DNA of 64,000 nt, taken from assembly GCA_963749875.1 (NCBI GenBank), contig CAVVOX010000003.1, positions 62,001 to 126,000 on the forward strand, given 5' to 3'. The notes beneath the pieces were generated by a model that saw nothing but the letters and a program-made list of their open reading frames with translations, was not told the origin of the DNA and searched no databases. The DNA comes from JAHQVI01 sp963749875. Its GTDB lineage: Bacteria > Pseudomonadota > Alphaproteobacteria > Rhizobiales > Rhodomicrobiaceae. Position 1 is the first letter of the stretch, and every line of letters starts with the position of its first letter. Position numbers and translations under genes: made by a program. Positions 1-9,104 of this stretch are shown piece after piece.

Positions 1-907
1 AGAGCTGTTCCAGGAGGTTCCTGTCCGCTTCGCCCGCTGGTTTCGAGAGGCCGACCGGCTCCAGCATATGAGCGGCATCGACCCCGAGCGAGTGCCATTG
101 CGCCCGCTGCTCCTCCGTTGGCTCGATAATGCCGTCGTAAAAGCCGGGGATCTGAACGCGCCCCTCGGCGTCATAGAGGCCGCCGAGAATATGGGTCAGC
201 GCGCGGATCGGGTTCATCGCCGGTCCGCCATACATGCCGGAATGCAGATCGCGGCTCGCGGCCTCGATGACGATCTCGCCATGCGCCAGGCCGCGCAGGC
301 TGGTGGTAATCGCCGGCTGATCGGCGCTCATCTGGCCCGTGTCGCAGACAAAGACCTCGTCGGCTTTCAGCTCATCCATATGCGCGTCGAGAAAGGCCGG
401 CAGGCTTGGGCTGCCGCATTCCTCCTCGCCTTCGAGCAGCACCGAGACCGAGCAGGGCAGGGCGCCGGTCTTCTCCATCCAGGCGCGGCACGCTTCGAGG
501 AAGGTCATCAGTTGGCCTTTGTCGTCGCTCGCTCCGCGTGCCACGATCACCGGGCCGTTCGCGGTATCTTCCGCAATGCGGGGCTCGAAAGGCGGCGTCT
601 CCCATAATTCCAGCGGGTCCGCAGGCTGAACGTCATAATGGCCGTAGAACAGCACATGCGCGGCGTTCGCAGAGGGATGGCGCCAATGGGCAACGACCAT
701 CGGCTTGCCATTCGTCGGCTGCACGCGGGCGGTAAAGCCGATCCCGGAAAGCTGGTCCGCGCAATAATCCGCCGCCTGACGGCAGGCTTTGTCATGGGCC
801 GGATCGGTGGAGATACTCGGAATGCGCAACAGCGCAAACAGCCGCTCCAGCGCGGCATCCGTCGAGGCGTCGAGATGGGAAAGGATTGCTCCCAGGGCTT
901 CGCTCAT
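1..907 (-). CDS. M20 family dipeptidase, 3' part beyond the window edge
   Basis: Metal-dependent peptidase of the M20 (ArgE/DapE/CPG2/carnosinase-like) family, expected to hydrolyse dipeptides or related N-acyl amides in the cytoplasm. The ATG is at 907 and the frame stays open for 302 codons to base 1, so the C-terminal part lies outside the window. Visible family marks are GHYDVQP at residues 89-95 (first metal-binding His/Asp), RGASDDKG at about 124-131, EGEEECGS at about 159-166 (catalytic Glu) and DLHSG near 221 in the lid/dimerisation region. HYDVQP is typical of the carnosinase-like dipeptidase subgroup. It runs divergently from the ECF sigma gene at 1086. Substrate is unknown. Confidence 0.9.
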   Translation of the reverse strand, partial: MSEALGAILSHLDASTDAALERLFALLRIPSISTDPAHDKACRQAADYCADQLSGIGFTARVQPTNGKPMVVAHWRHPSANAAHVLFYGHYDVQPADPLELWETPPFEPRIAEDTANGPVIVARGASDDKGQLMTFLEACRAWMEKTGALPCSVSVLLEGEEECGSPSLPAFLDAHMDELKADEVFVCDTGQMSADQPAITTSLRGLAHGEIVIEAASRDLHSGMYGGPAMNPIRALTHILGGLYDAEGRVQIPGFYDGIIEPTEEQRAQWHSLGVDAAHMLEPVGLSKPAGEADRNLLEQL

Positions 908-1085
908 GGCCGATCTTCCTGTCTTTCGCAATTTGGCGCGATAGTGATACGCCTGATCCGCCCATGCCAGCATTTTTCCGGCCCGGTCAAATCCTTTCGG
1001 TGCGCCGTGGCGTTCGGGCTTGCGGTTCGAGGCTCAATCCGTATAAGTGCGGAGGCAGGGCGTGGGGAATGGCTTGCGGGCGGCC

Positions 1086-1619
1086 ATGGGCAAGAGCGAC
1101 TCAACTCTCGGATGTCAGGAAATCCAGGCAGGGCTGCCGTCGCTCCTGAAGCGGCTCTGGCGCTATGGGCTGGTGCTGTCCGGCAACGCCGACACCGCCA
1201 ATGATCTGGTGCAGGCGACTTGCCTGCGCGCGCTGGAGAAATGCGACCAGTTCGAGCCGGGCAGCCAGCTGTCGCGCTGGACATACACCATATTGGGATC
1301 AATCTGGAAAAACGAGCTCCGTTCGCGCCGGGTGCGCGAGGGACAGGGTTTCGTCGACCCCGAAATTGCGCTTGTCGCGGACGGGGTTAGCGAAATGGAT
1401 ACGAATTTATTGGCGCGCCAGGTGTTAAAGGAGGTGGATCGGTTGCCCGAAGGCCAGCGAGAAGCAGTGTTTCTGGTCTATGGGGAGGGAATGGCCTACC
1501 GGGAAGCCGCCGAGATTTTGGAAGTGCCGGTCGGAACGGTGATGAGCCGTCTGGCGGCGGCGCGTGCGAAACTTGCAAGCCTGAAGGACCAAGGCGATCA
1601 TCTATTGCCTGCAGAATAA
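1086..1619 (+). CDS. ECF-type RNA polymerase sigma factor
   Basis: Small sigma-70 family factor with region 2 (motif DTANDLVQATCLRALEK, residues about 37-53 from this start) and region 4 helix-turn-helix (YREAAEILEVPVGTVMSRL) near the C terminus; no regions 1 or 3, as in ECF sigmas. I chose ATG 1086, which leaves a short N terminus before region 2 as in relatives; an in-frame GTG at 1047 would add 13 residues but has no clear ribosome site. The membrane anti-sigma gene follows 27 nt downstream, so the two probably form an operon and a signalling pair. It resembles the second sigma/anti-sigma pair of this window (36384-37798), and relatives in Sinorhizobium (RpoE1/RpoE4) respond to sulfite. 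Confidence 0.9.
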   Translation: MGKSDSTLGCQEIQAGLPSLLKRLWRYGLVLSGNADTANDLVQATCLRALEKCDQFEPGSQLSRWTYTILGSIWKNELRSRRVREGQGFVDPEIALVADGVSEMDTNLLARQVLKEVDRLPEGQREAVFLVYGEGMAYREAAEILEVPVGTVMSRLAAARAKLASLKDQGDHLLPAE

Positions 1620-1646
1620 CGAGAAGAGCGGGGTGGGAGCGGCACG

Positions 1647-2507
1647 ATGAGCCCGGCATATGGGACAAATCTGAGCGACGAAAAACTCGTTGCTTACATT
1701 GACGGCGAACTGAGCGCCTCGGAAATGGAGAGCGTTGCCGAGGCCTTGTCGCAAAATACCGAGGCACGCGAGCGGCTCGCGGTGCTGGAGCGCGGCGGCC
1801 GTGCTTTCGGCGAGGCGTTCGATTTGCTGCTCGAAGCGGCCCCTGAAGACAAGTTGCACTCTGTCTATGCCGAGCTGATCGGCAAGACCGGCACTGCAGA
1901 ACCGGCTCCCGGCGCCGGGATGGGCGATCAGGAGGGGAATGTCGTTTCCCTTCAGCCGCGCCGCGCCGGCGGCGGAACCCCGTTCTGGCGCATGGCGGCC
2001 GCAGCCGTGATTCTCGCGCTCGTCTTCGCCGGTGGACTGATGACGGGCGGTTTCTTCAAGGAGCAAGGCCAAACAGTGGCGGAGGAGCCGGGCTGGGTTG
2101 AGGCTGTGGCAGGCTATGTCGCCCTGTTCTCCGAGGCAACGCTGGAGGGCATGCCCTCGGATCCGCAGCAGCGCCAGGCCAATCTGGAACGGATCGAGAC
2201 GGCGCTCGGTCTGCCGCTTTCGACGGACAAGATCACCGCGCCGGATTTGTCCTTCCGGGGCACCCAGCTTCTGCAGCTCAAGGGCAAGCCGCTAGCGCAG
2301 ATCTCCTATTTATACGGCGGAAAGACGCCCGTTGCGCTTTGTATCATCCGCTCGTCCAATCCGGCCGCCGCACCGGCCAAAGAGACGCGCCACGGGCTGA
2401 ACGTCGTGCATTGGGTGAAAGGCGGCTACGGCTATATGGTGATCGGCGACATGCCCGACGCCGAGCTCGACCGGATCGCGCAGACTTTCGAGGCGCGGTT
2501 CTCATGA
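1647..2507 (+). CDS. transmembrane anti-sigma factor
   Basis: Predicted partner of the ECF sigma factor just upstream. The N-terminal cytoplasmic part begins with LSDEKLVAYIDGELSASE, the usual opening of the anti-sigma domain; no CxxC zinc motif is visible. One membrane helix lies near residues 115-135 (MAAAAVILALVFAGGLMTGG). The periplasmic C-terminal half contains blocks such as QISYLYGGKTPVALCI and KGGYGYMVIGDMPDAELDRI, which also occur in similar form in the anti-sigma protein at 36384-37178, so the two are paralogues. A GGGAG stretch sits before the ATG. Which signal it senses is not visible here. Confidence 0.85.
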   Translation: MSPAYGTNLSDEKLVAYIDGELSASEMESVAEALSQNTEARERLAVLERGGRAFGEAFDLLLEAAPEDKLHSVYAELIGKTGTAEPAPGAGMGDQEGNVVSLQPRRAGGGTPFWRMAAAAVILALVFAGGLMTGGFFKEQGQTVAEEPGWVEAVAGYVALFSEATLEGMPSDPQQRQANLERIETALGLPLSTDKITAPDLSFRGTQLLQLKGKPLAQISYLYGGKTPVALCIIRSSNPAAAPAKETRHGLNVVHWVKGGYGYMVIGDMPDAELDRIAQTFEARFS

Positions 2508-2714
2508 GGCGATTTGCGTCGCTTCGGCGCTTTGCCGCCCCTTCTCTGAGCGCCGGCAGTTTTCCCCATGCGTAGTTCTGCAAATTCATCGGCTTGCGGC
2601 GCCGCGCTATAAGTCATTCTTGTCGTTTGTGTAATTTCGTAAGTGAAGGCGTGAGCGTTGTATCTGAATACGTTCTTCCGCAAGGGTTTCGCCGAGCCGG
2701 GCGGGGGCGGCGTA

Positions 2715-3584
2715 ATGCCCGAGCTGCTCCTGGAGCTCGGCGCCTATGAAGCGCTCTGCCTGCGGCCGGGCGCAACCTTCAAGACGCTTTCGGAATGGAT
2801 CGGCGCCGCGACGCGCGGCCGTCCGTCGGAGCTGGTGGACCGCCATATAGCGGAGCACTATGCCAGGGAAATTGCCGGCCGGTTCGCCGGGGCAGAGCTG
2901 CCGGACGTTCAAATGCGCGTCTTCGGCGCGCCCGGCTATCCGCAGAAACTCTGCGACGCGCGCCATCCGCTCCGGGCCCTCTATTTTCGCGGCGACTGGA
3001 GCCTGATCGACACGCCCTCCGTCGCGGTGGTCGGCGCGCGCAAGCTTTCCGAACACGGCGCCGCGCGGGCGCGCCGGCTCGTGCGGCATCTGGTGGAGGA
3101 CGGCTTTACGATTGTTTCCGGCCTTGCCGCGGGAACCGACACGGTCGCGCACAAGACCGCGCTTGAGATGGGCGGGCGCACCATCGCCGTGCTCGGCACG
3201 CCAATTCACAAGGTTTATCCCCGGCAGAATGCCGAGCTGCAACGGCTGATCGCGGAGAATTTTCTGGTCATTTCACAAGTGCCGTTGCTGCTCCATGAGA
3301 GCAAGGACTGGCGCTATAACCGGAAATTCTTCCCCGAACGGAATGTAACCATGTCGGCGTTGACGGATGCGTCCATCATTGTCGAAATCGGGGAATCCAA
3401 CGGCACCTATATCCAGTCGAGGGCGGCGCTCGATCAAGGCAGGCCGCTGTTTCTGCTCAATAATTGCTTTAAGAAAGCCGGCGTGAACTGGCCGGCGCAG
3501 TTTGCCGAGCGCGGCGCGGTGCGGGCCTATGACTATGAGGACGTCCGCAAGCGGATCGCCTATCTGGTCGATCGCGCGGCTTGA
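2715..3584 (+). CDS. DprA/Smf-like Rossmann-fold DNA-processing protein
   Basis: Contains the DprA/Smf core: PSVAVVGARKLSEHGAARA (nucleotide/DNA-binding Rossmann start) and GLAAGTDTVAHKTAL, followed by GRTIAVLGTP. Family members bind single-stranded DNA and load RecA during uptake, but shorter DprA-like proteins also occur in defence-linked contexts. This version lacks the C-terminal winged-helix of classical DprA. The frame is open from TTG 2658; ATG 2715 follows a G-rich stretch (GGGCGGGGGCGG) and is preferred. It stands alone between an anti-sigma gene and a small hypothetical, so context says little about its job. Confidence 0.8.
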   Translation: MPELLLELGAYEALCLRPGATFKTLSEWIGAATRGRPSELVDRHIAEHYAREIAGRFAGAELPDVQMRVFGAPGYPQKLCDARHPLRALYFRGDWSLIDTPSVAVVGARKLSEHGAARARRLVRHLVEDGFTIVSGLAAGTDTVAHKTALEMGGRTIAVLGTPIHKVYPRQNAELQRLIAENFLVISQVPLLLHESKDWRYNRKFFPERNVTMSALTDASIIVEIGESNGTYIQSRAALDQGRPLFLLNNCFKKAGVNWPAQFAERGAVRAYDYEDVRKRIAYLVDRAA

Positions 3585-3800
3585 ATGCGGCTTCCGCCCT
3601 GTTGGGGGCTACCCGGCATCACAAAAGATTCGAAATCACGGAACGTTCGAACGATGCGCTGATGCCGGATCGGCTTCGCTTGTCCATCGCAAGCTACACC
3701 CGCTCGGCAGGATAATGCGCGCAACTGCCGGCGGGCGTTGATTTCGCCGTGGCCGTCACCAATCTCTTTTGAAGCCCCTCATGAAACTGGGACTTTGGAC

Positions 3801-3986
3801 ATGGCCGATGAGAAGGTTTATCGGAGCCTTGACGGACACGCTTCAAACGAGGAAGTGGCGTTCAAGCTTATGGATCGTATCCTCAACATCCCGGACGAAA
3901 GAAAGAATATCGACAGCCAGAAGATCTTGGACACCTACGCAAGATGTCTGGAAGCGGTGAAGGGGAAAAGAAAGGTATCCCGTTAG
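3801..3986 (+). CDS. small hypothetical protein (61 aa)
   Basis: Hydrophilic, charged, probably alpha-helical protein with no membrane segment or signal peptide; I do not recognise the family. The frame opens at 3738, but ATG 3801 gives a natural start (MADEKVYRSLDGHAS) and the upstream part looks untranslated. It ends 72 nt before the tRNA-Arg gene on the opposite strand. Sequence composition (regular third-position GC) suggests a real gene, but evidence is limited. Confidence 0.5.
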   Translation: MADEKVYRSLDGHASNEEVAFKLMDRILNIPDERKNIDSQKILDTYARCLEAVKGKRKVSR

Positions 3987-4057
3987 GCGGGGCGACGGCC
4001 AAGCAATTGCGGCGATCGGGACACACCGGCCTTCGCTCGAAGAAAACGGCTCGGATC

Positions 4058-4134
4058 TGGCGATCCCGGGAGGGCTCGAACCTCCAACCCTCGGCTTAGA
4101 AGGCCGATGCTCTATCCGGTTGAGCTACGGGACC
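4058..4134 (-). tRNA. tRNA-Arg(TCT)
   Basis: Complete cloverleaf on the minus strand. Acceptor arms GGTCCCG and CGGGATC pair over seven positions, the D arm has GCTC...GAGC, the anticodon stem TCGGC/GCCGA encloses loop CTTCTAA giving anticodon TCT, and the T arm is GGAGG TTCGAGC CCTCC. The 3' CCA is encoded (complement of 4058-4060). Confidence 0.95.
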
Positions 4135-4259
4135 GTTACCGAAATCCAATGCGCCCGCGGAACGGCGGCGGCGCCTGGATATCTTAAAAAATGCGAAATT
4201 TACAGCCCTGCGGACCATGGCGAGCACCATAGTCCGGAATGTGCGGAATTTAAACCCGC

Positions 4260-4565
4260 TCAATGCGTCCAGCTGCCAACACGCCCATATTTGAAATTGT
4301 CGGCATAGGCCTTCTTGGTCAGGGCGCGCGGCCGGGCCTCAAAAATCCGATAGGGGACGCCGTTGCGCGTCGCATAGGCGATGGCCTCGTCCTTGGTCTC
4401 GAAGCGCAGGGTGATCTGCTGCTTCATGTCGCCCGACGAGGTCCACCCCATCAGCGGCTCCGCTTCGCGCGGCTGATCCGGCTCGAACTCCAGCACCCAA
4501 TGCTGGCTTTTCGCATTGCCCGACTGCATTGCCGTCCTGGCGGGTCGATAAATTCGCGCAACCAT
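4260..4565 (-). CDS. NADH dehydrogenase accessory subunit, NDUFS4/ETC complex I type
   Basis: 101-residue protein matching the NDUFS4-like (ETC_C1) accessory subunit found in alphaproteobacterial complex I. Visible marks are MVARIYRPARTAMQSGNAKS at the start, WVLEFEP, LMGWTSSGDMKQQITLRFET and the C-terminal PRALTKKAYADNFKYGRVGSWTH block. It probably binds the peripheral arm of complex I near the NADH-oxidising module. As is usual, it is not in the nuo operon. It starts at ATG 4565 and is transcribed toward tRNA-Arg. Confidence 0.88.
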   Translation of the reverse strand: MVARIYRPARTAMQSGNAKSQHWVLEFEPDQPREAEPLMGWTSSGDMKQQITLRFETKDEAIAYATRNGVPYRIFEARPRALTKKAYADNFKYGRVGSWTH

Positions 4566-4668
4566 GCTGCCACTCCGAAATCGATGCCTAATCTCTTACC
4601 AGCGAATTTACAAAGATTGAAGCGCGCCGGCAGATCTGCGCCGCCAGATCCGGGGGCGGCTGCGGTCG

Positions 4669-5274
4669 TCACACTGGCCGGCGCGATTTGATCGCCGCGG
4701 CCAGCGTGCCCTCATCCATATAATCCAGCTCGCCGCCGACCGGCACGCCATGCGCCAGCCGGGACACGATCAGCCCGGCGCTCTCCAACTCGGCGGAGAT
4801 ATAATGCGCGGTCGTCTGCCCTTCCACCGTGGCGTTGAGCGCCAGGAGAACCTCGGAAACGCCGGGGCCGCGCGCGCGCTCCAAGAGCTTGCCGATGGTC
4901 AAATCTTCCGGGCCGATGCCGTCGAGCGGCGAGAGCGTGCCGCCGAGCACATGATAGCGCGCATTGATGACGCCGGCCCGTTCCAGCGCCCAGAGATCGC
5001 CGACCTCTTCGACCACGCAGATCAGGCCCCCGTCGCGCCGTGGGTCCTGACAGATCGTGCAGGGCGCGACCGTATCGAGATTGCCGCATTCGCCGCAGAC
5101 GACGATCTTCTCCGCCGCTTCGGAAAGCGCCCTGGCAAGCGGCTGCATGAGTTGCTCGCGCTTCTTGATCAGATGCAGCATTGCCCGCCGCGCCGAGCGC
5201 GGACCGAGCCCCGGCAGCCGGGCCAAGAGTGCGATCAGATTTTCGATTTCGGGCCCTGCGGCTTTGCGGGACAT
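4669..5274 (-). CDS. recR: recombination mediator RecR
   Basis: 201 residues, the normal length for RecR, which works with RecO (and RecF) to load RecA onto gapped DNA. In order it shows the helix-hairpin-helix LPGLGPRSARRAMLHL, a four-cysteine zinc finger (CGECGN...CTICQD) and a Toprim domain (ICVVEEVGDLWALE through GGTLSPLDGIGPEDL). The usual upstream partners dnaX and ybaB are not adjacent; the next gene upstream on this strand is sat-cysC at 5465, 190 nt away. Confidence 0.97.
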   Translation of the reverse strand: MSRKAAGPEIENLIALLARLPGLGPRSARRAMLHLIKKREQLMQPLARALSEAAEKIVVCGECGNLDTVAPCTICQDPRRDGGLICVVEEVGDLWALERAGVINARYHVLGGTLSPLDGIGPEDLTIGKLLERARGPGVSEVLLALNATVEGQTTAHYISAELESAGLIVSRLAHGVPVGGELDYMDEGTLAAAIKSRRPV

Positions 5275-5464
5275 GGGCGTCTGTTCGGACTCCAGTCGGA
5301 AATCGCGGCCAGCGGGAAGCGGGCCAAGTCGTTATGGCCGTATATTTAGCGCGAGCGGCGCCTGATTGCCAATTCGGGCCGCGATCGAGCCGATCGAAAC
5401 GCAAGAGGCGGACAACCGGCCCGTCCGGTCATCCGCCTTACTGCTCAATTTCAATGCCGGCGGC

Positions 5465-7258
5465 CTATGCGGATTCCGCAAAGGCCTTGCCGATCTGCTG
5501 TTCCTCATCACCGCGCCGCAACAGACCCATCTCGGCGATCTTTGCGATGATCGCGTCGGCGGCCTGATCGGGCGACAGCGCCAGCGTGTCGATCGTTGCC
5601 TCCGGCTTCTCGGGCGCCTCATAAGGATCGTCGATCCCGGTGAATTGTTTGATCTTGCCCGCGCGCGCGAGCTTATAGAGGCCCTTGCGGTCGCGGCGCT
5701 CGCATTCGTTGAGCGGGGTCGCGACGAAGACCTCGAGAAATCCGCCGAGCGGCTCGATCATTTCGCGCACCTCGCGGCGCGTCGCGGCATAGGGCGCGAT
5801 CGGCGCACAAATGGCGATGCCGCCATTCTTGGTGATCTCCGAAGCCACATAACCGATCCGCAGAATGTTGATATTGCGGTGCTCTTTGGAGAAGCCCAGC
5901 TCGGAGGACAGATGCTTGCGGACGATGTCGCCGTCGAGCAGGGTGAGCGGGCGCCCGCCGATCTGCATCAGCTTGGCCATCAGCGCATTGGCGATCGTCG
6001 ATTTGCCGGCGCCGGACAGGCCGGTAAAGAAGACGGTAAAGCCCTGGCGCTCGCGCGGCGGATGCGTGCGGCGCAACTCCCTGATGACGCTCGGGAAGGA
6101 GAACCATTCCGGGATCTCCTCACTGTCCTGCAGGCGGCGGCGGAGTTCGGTGCCGGAGAGGTTGAGGATCGTCTCGCCCGGCTGGATCTCATCGGCCGGC
6201 GCATAGTGCTGCCGGTTCTGTAGATAGACCATCTCCTTGAACGGCACCATCTCGATGCCGATCTCGGCCTCATGCTGCCTGACCAGATCCTGCGCATCAT
6301 AGGGGCCATAGAACGGCTTGCCATCGCCGTCATTGCCCGGCCCGGCATGATCGCGGCCGACGATCATATGCGTGCAGCCGTAATTGCGCCGGATCAGCGC
6401 GTGCCAGAGCGCCTCGCGCGGGCCGGCCATGCGCATGGCAAGCGGCAGGAGGCTGAGCGCGGCCTTGCCGTCCGGGTAGTGCGGCAGGATCGCCTCATAG
6501 CAGCGCACGCGCGTGTAATGATCGACATCGCCCGGCTTCGTCATGCCGACGGCCGGGTGGATGAGCAGATTGCCGCCGACCTGCTCGGAGGCGCGCAGCG
6601 TGAGCTCGAGATGCGCGCGGTGAAGGGGATTGCGGGTCTGAAAGGCGACGATCTTGTCCCAGCCCCAGCTCCGGTGAAGCGCCTTCAGCTCGTTCGGCGT
6701 GTGGCGGCGATCGCGAAAATCATAGTGGTTCGGCGCCTGCAGGCCGATCAGCCTGCCGCCAAGATAATGGCTGCGCGCCTTCTCATGCAGATAGTGAACC
6801 GCGGGGTGGACCGGATCGTCGGCGCCGAAGACGCAGCGGGCTTCGCGCGATTTGTCCGGCTGCCAGATCGAACCGACCTCCAGGATCGCGAGAACGACAT
6901 TTTCCTTATCCTTGAGCGCGATGCGCTGGCCGACCTCAAGCCTGCCGGCGAAATCGGCGCTCACGTCGAGTGTGACGGGAATCGGCCAGAGGGCGCCGGA
7001 GGCGAGCCGCATTTCGTCCAGCACCCGGTCATAGTCGGCCTCGTTCAGGAAGCCGGTCAGCGGAGCGAAACCACCGTTGAGCAGCAGCTCGATGTCACAA
7101 AGCTGACGGTCGGTGAGGTCCCAGGACGGCAGCTCGCCCGCCTCGGCCTTCAGGGCGGCGATGGTGTCGCTTGGGGCAAAAAGCTCCGGCGTTTCCCGCC
7201 AAAGCCCGTCAAGAGCGGTCTCGCCGCGTTCATCACCCCCCGGATGATATGTACTCAT
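5465..7258 (-). CDS. bifunctional ATP sulfurylase / APS kinase
   Basis: Fusion of a Sat-type sulfate adenylyltransferase (residues about 1-390) and an adenylylsulfate kinase (CysC, about 400-597), activating sulfate to APS and then PAPS. The sulfurylase part shows QTRNPLHRAHLE (HxxH nucleotide site) and IVGRDHAGPG. The kinase part shows the P-loop GLSGAGKST, LLDGDIVRKHLSSELGFS and the NGGIAICAPIAPY block. Length fits this fused class. PAPS can serve assimilatory reduction or sulfation of surface sugars or Nod-type molecules; no PAPS reductase or sulfotransferase is in the window. Related sulfur genes (cysK, sseA, sorAB) lie elsewhere in the window. Confidence 0.95.
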   Translation of the reverse strand: MSTYHPGGDERGETALDGLWRETPELFAPSDTIAALKAEAGELPSWDLTDRQLCDIELLLNGGFAPLTGFLNEADYDRVLDEMRLASGALWPIPVTLDVSADFAGRLEVGQRIALKDKENVVLAILEVGSIWQPDKSREARCVFGADDPVHPAVHYLHEKARSHYLGGRLIGLQAPNHYDFRDRRHTPNELKALHRSWGWDKIVAFQTRNPLHRAHLELTLRASEQVGGNLLIHPAVGMTKPGDVDHYTRVRCYEAILPHYPDGKAALSLLPLAMRMAGPREALWHALIRRNYGCTHMIVGRDHAGPGNDGDGKPFYGPYDAQDLVRQHEAEIGIEMVPFKEMVYLQNRQHYAPADEIQPGETILNLSGTELRRRLQDSEEIPEWFSFPSVIRELRRTHPPRERQGFTVFFTGLSGAGKSTIANALMAKLMQIGGRPLTLLDGDIVRKHLSSELGFSKEHRNINILRIGYVASEITKNGGIAICAPIAPYAATRREVREMIEPLGGFLEVFVATPLNECERRDRKGLYKLARAGKIKQFTGIDDPYEAPEKPEATIDTLALSPDQAADAIIAKIAEMGLLRRGDEEQQIGKAFAESA

Positions 7259-7367
7259 GATCCCTCACTCTTGAGTTTGTTCGTCAAACCGTACGATCAG
7301 GACTTTTTACTAAACACCCCCCGCGGGAATCAAGTGCAAAAGCTGCGGTCGCCGCCGCAGCCCCGCA

Positions 7368-8702
7368 TCAACTCGCCGCCAGACGCCGCACCAACCATCT
7401 GGCCGTCCGAAGCAGCCTGGCATCGTCACGCCTGGGGCCGACCAGTTGAACACCCACCGGCATATCCTCCACTTGCAGGAGCGGCAAGGATATCGCCGGG
7501 ACGCCCAGATAGGTCCACAGCGTTGCAAAGATCGGATTGCCCGTCGAGGTAAGGCCCGCCGGCGCGGGGCCGGGCGCGGCCGGCGTAACGATCGCGACGC
7601 AATTTTCGAAAAACTGCGCCAGCACCGCATAGAGCAGCTCGCATTGATCGCGGGCGCGATTGTACTCGACCGCGGTGACCCGAAATCCCTCTTCGATCAT
7701 GGAGCTCAGCGTCTCGCTCAGCGCCTTGTCGCTTTGCTCGACGATCGGTCCGAAATGTCTGGCAAGATCGGCCAGCATGATCTGCCGGTGCCAGGTCTCG
7801 GACGAGGCGAAGACCGGCGGCAGCTCGATCTCCTCGCATTGATCGCCGAGCGCATCGCGAAGCTCGCCGAAAGCCTCCTGCGTCTCCGGCGTCGCCCGGT
7901 CCCAGAACGGTGTCTTTACGAACGCAACGAGCGGGGGCAGGGGCGGATCGCTCGTCGCCACCTCATAATGGCTGCCCCGGCTGCGCGGATACATCCAGCT
8001 ATCCATCGGGTCGAAGGCGGAAAGAAGATCGGCCGCGAGGGCGATATCCTCGATGGAGCGCGCAAACAGGCCCGGCGTGTCGAGCGGTGGCGACTGGGTG
8101 AGCACACCGGTTCGGGAGATCAGGCCGAAGCTGGGCTTGAAGCCGTAGACGCCGCAGAAGGACGCCGGGCGGATGACGGACCCGTTGGTCTGTGTGCCGA
8201 GCGTTAAGGGCACCATATTCGCCGCCACCGCGGCCGCCGAGCCGGAGGACGATCCGCCGGGCGTATGTTCCGGATTGTGCGGATTGCGGGTTTTGCCCGG
8301 GTGATAGACGGCCAGTTCGGTCGTCACCGTTTTGCCGAGGATGATCGCGCCGGCCTCGCGAACCCTGGTGACGGCCGCAGCGTCCCGCGTCGGACGGCGG
8401 CCCGCAAAGACGGGCGTGCCATTTTCTGTCGGCATATCGGCCGTATCGAAAATGTCCTTGACGCCGACCGGCACGCCATGCAGCGCGCCCGTGGGCTGGC
8501 CGGTGCCGCGAAGGACATCCGCCCGGCGGGCCTGGTCCATCGCATAGGCCTTGTCGCAATACGCCCAGGCGCCGACCTCCGCCTCCCTCTCGTCGATCTG
8601 TTCAAGACAGGCGGCAACCGCCTCTTCGGCGCGGCATTCGCCGGAGCGGATCTTGGCCGCGAGCTCGGTTGCCGAGAGTTGGGCGATCTCTTTGGGAGTC
8701 AT
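7368..8702 (-). CDS. amidase (amidase signature family)
   Basis: Hydrolyses a C-N amide bond with the Ser-cisSer-Lys triad: Lys in GVPVGVKDIFDT, and the two serines in the GGSSSGSAAAVAANM signature, followed by LGTQTNGSVIRPASF. About 444 residues, normal for non-GatA amidases. The frame extends to GTG 8729, but ATG 8702 follows AGGAAG at a good distance and is preferred. No GatB/GatC nearby, so it is not the Glu-tRNA amidotransferase subunit; the natural substrate cannot be inferred. Confidence 0.88.
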   Translation of the reverse strand: MTPKEIAQLSATELAAKIRSGECRAEEAVAACLEQIDEREAEVGAWAYCDKAYAMDQARRADVLRGTGQPTGALHGVPVGVKDIFDTADMPTENGTPVFAGRRPTRDAAAVTRVREAGAIILGKTVTTELAVYHPGKTRNPHNPEHTPGGSSSGSAAAVAANMVPLTLGTQTNGSVIRPASFCGVYGFKPSFGLISRTGVLTQSPPLDTPGLFARSIEDIALAADLLSAFDPMDSWMYPRSRGSHYEVATSDPPLPPLVAFVKTPFWDRATPETQEAFGELRDALGDQCEEIELPPVFASSETWHRQIMLADLARHFGPIVEQSDKALSETLSSMIEEGFRVTAVEYNRARDQCELLYAVLAQFFENCVAIVTPAAPGPAPAGLTSTGNPIFATLWTYLGVPAISLPLLQVEDMPVGVQLVGPRRDDARLLRTARWLVRRLAAS

Positions 8703-9104
8703 TTGCTTCCTGACTGTTTTCACGGACACCGACTAAGCGAAATTACCAATGCGTTTACTTTATTTTGAGGCTTTCAGCCATATTGTTGCCTGAATTCAAG
8801 GCGCCGGACCTGGCAGCGGTGAGCGAAAATCTTGTGTAAATTTTGTCGAATTCGTCACGAGATCCCAATAGTGGCGAATCGGACACAAACTGACCGCAAT
8901 TTCGCCATCCCCCCGGTCCGCAGCCCTTGATAGGTTGAGCATGATCTGGACTAATAGCGATGGCAAGCTGGAAAGACGTTTGGCTTGGAGGGACGCATCG
9001 GGCCTGGCGTCCTATCGCGACTGCCAGACGACAGCGCGCGCGTAATATGACGATGGGGATCATGACATTGCGGATCGGCACAATCGTCTCGCTGCGGCAA
9101 GAGT
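8703..9104. other. intergenic stretch, no gene seen
   Basis: About 400 nt between the divergent amidase and L,D-transpeptidase genes. Open frames here lack codon-use or family support. It presumably holds promoters for both neighbours; I see no clear terminator or RNA gene. The last 45 nt may encode the true N terminus of the next gene if a +1 indel is present (see findings). Confidence 0.4.

Noticed and set aside
2658..2714. TTG start for the DprA-like gene
   Set aside because: The extra 19 residues look untranslated; ATG 2715 has a G-rich ribosome site.
6272..7552. 426-codon plus-strand frame opposite the ATP sulfurylase gene
   Set aside because: Antisense shadow; the minus strand carries all Sat motifs.
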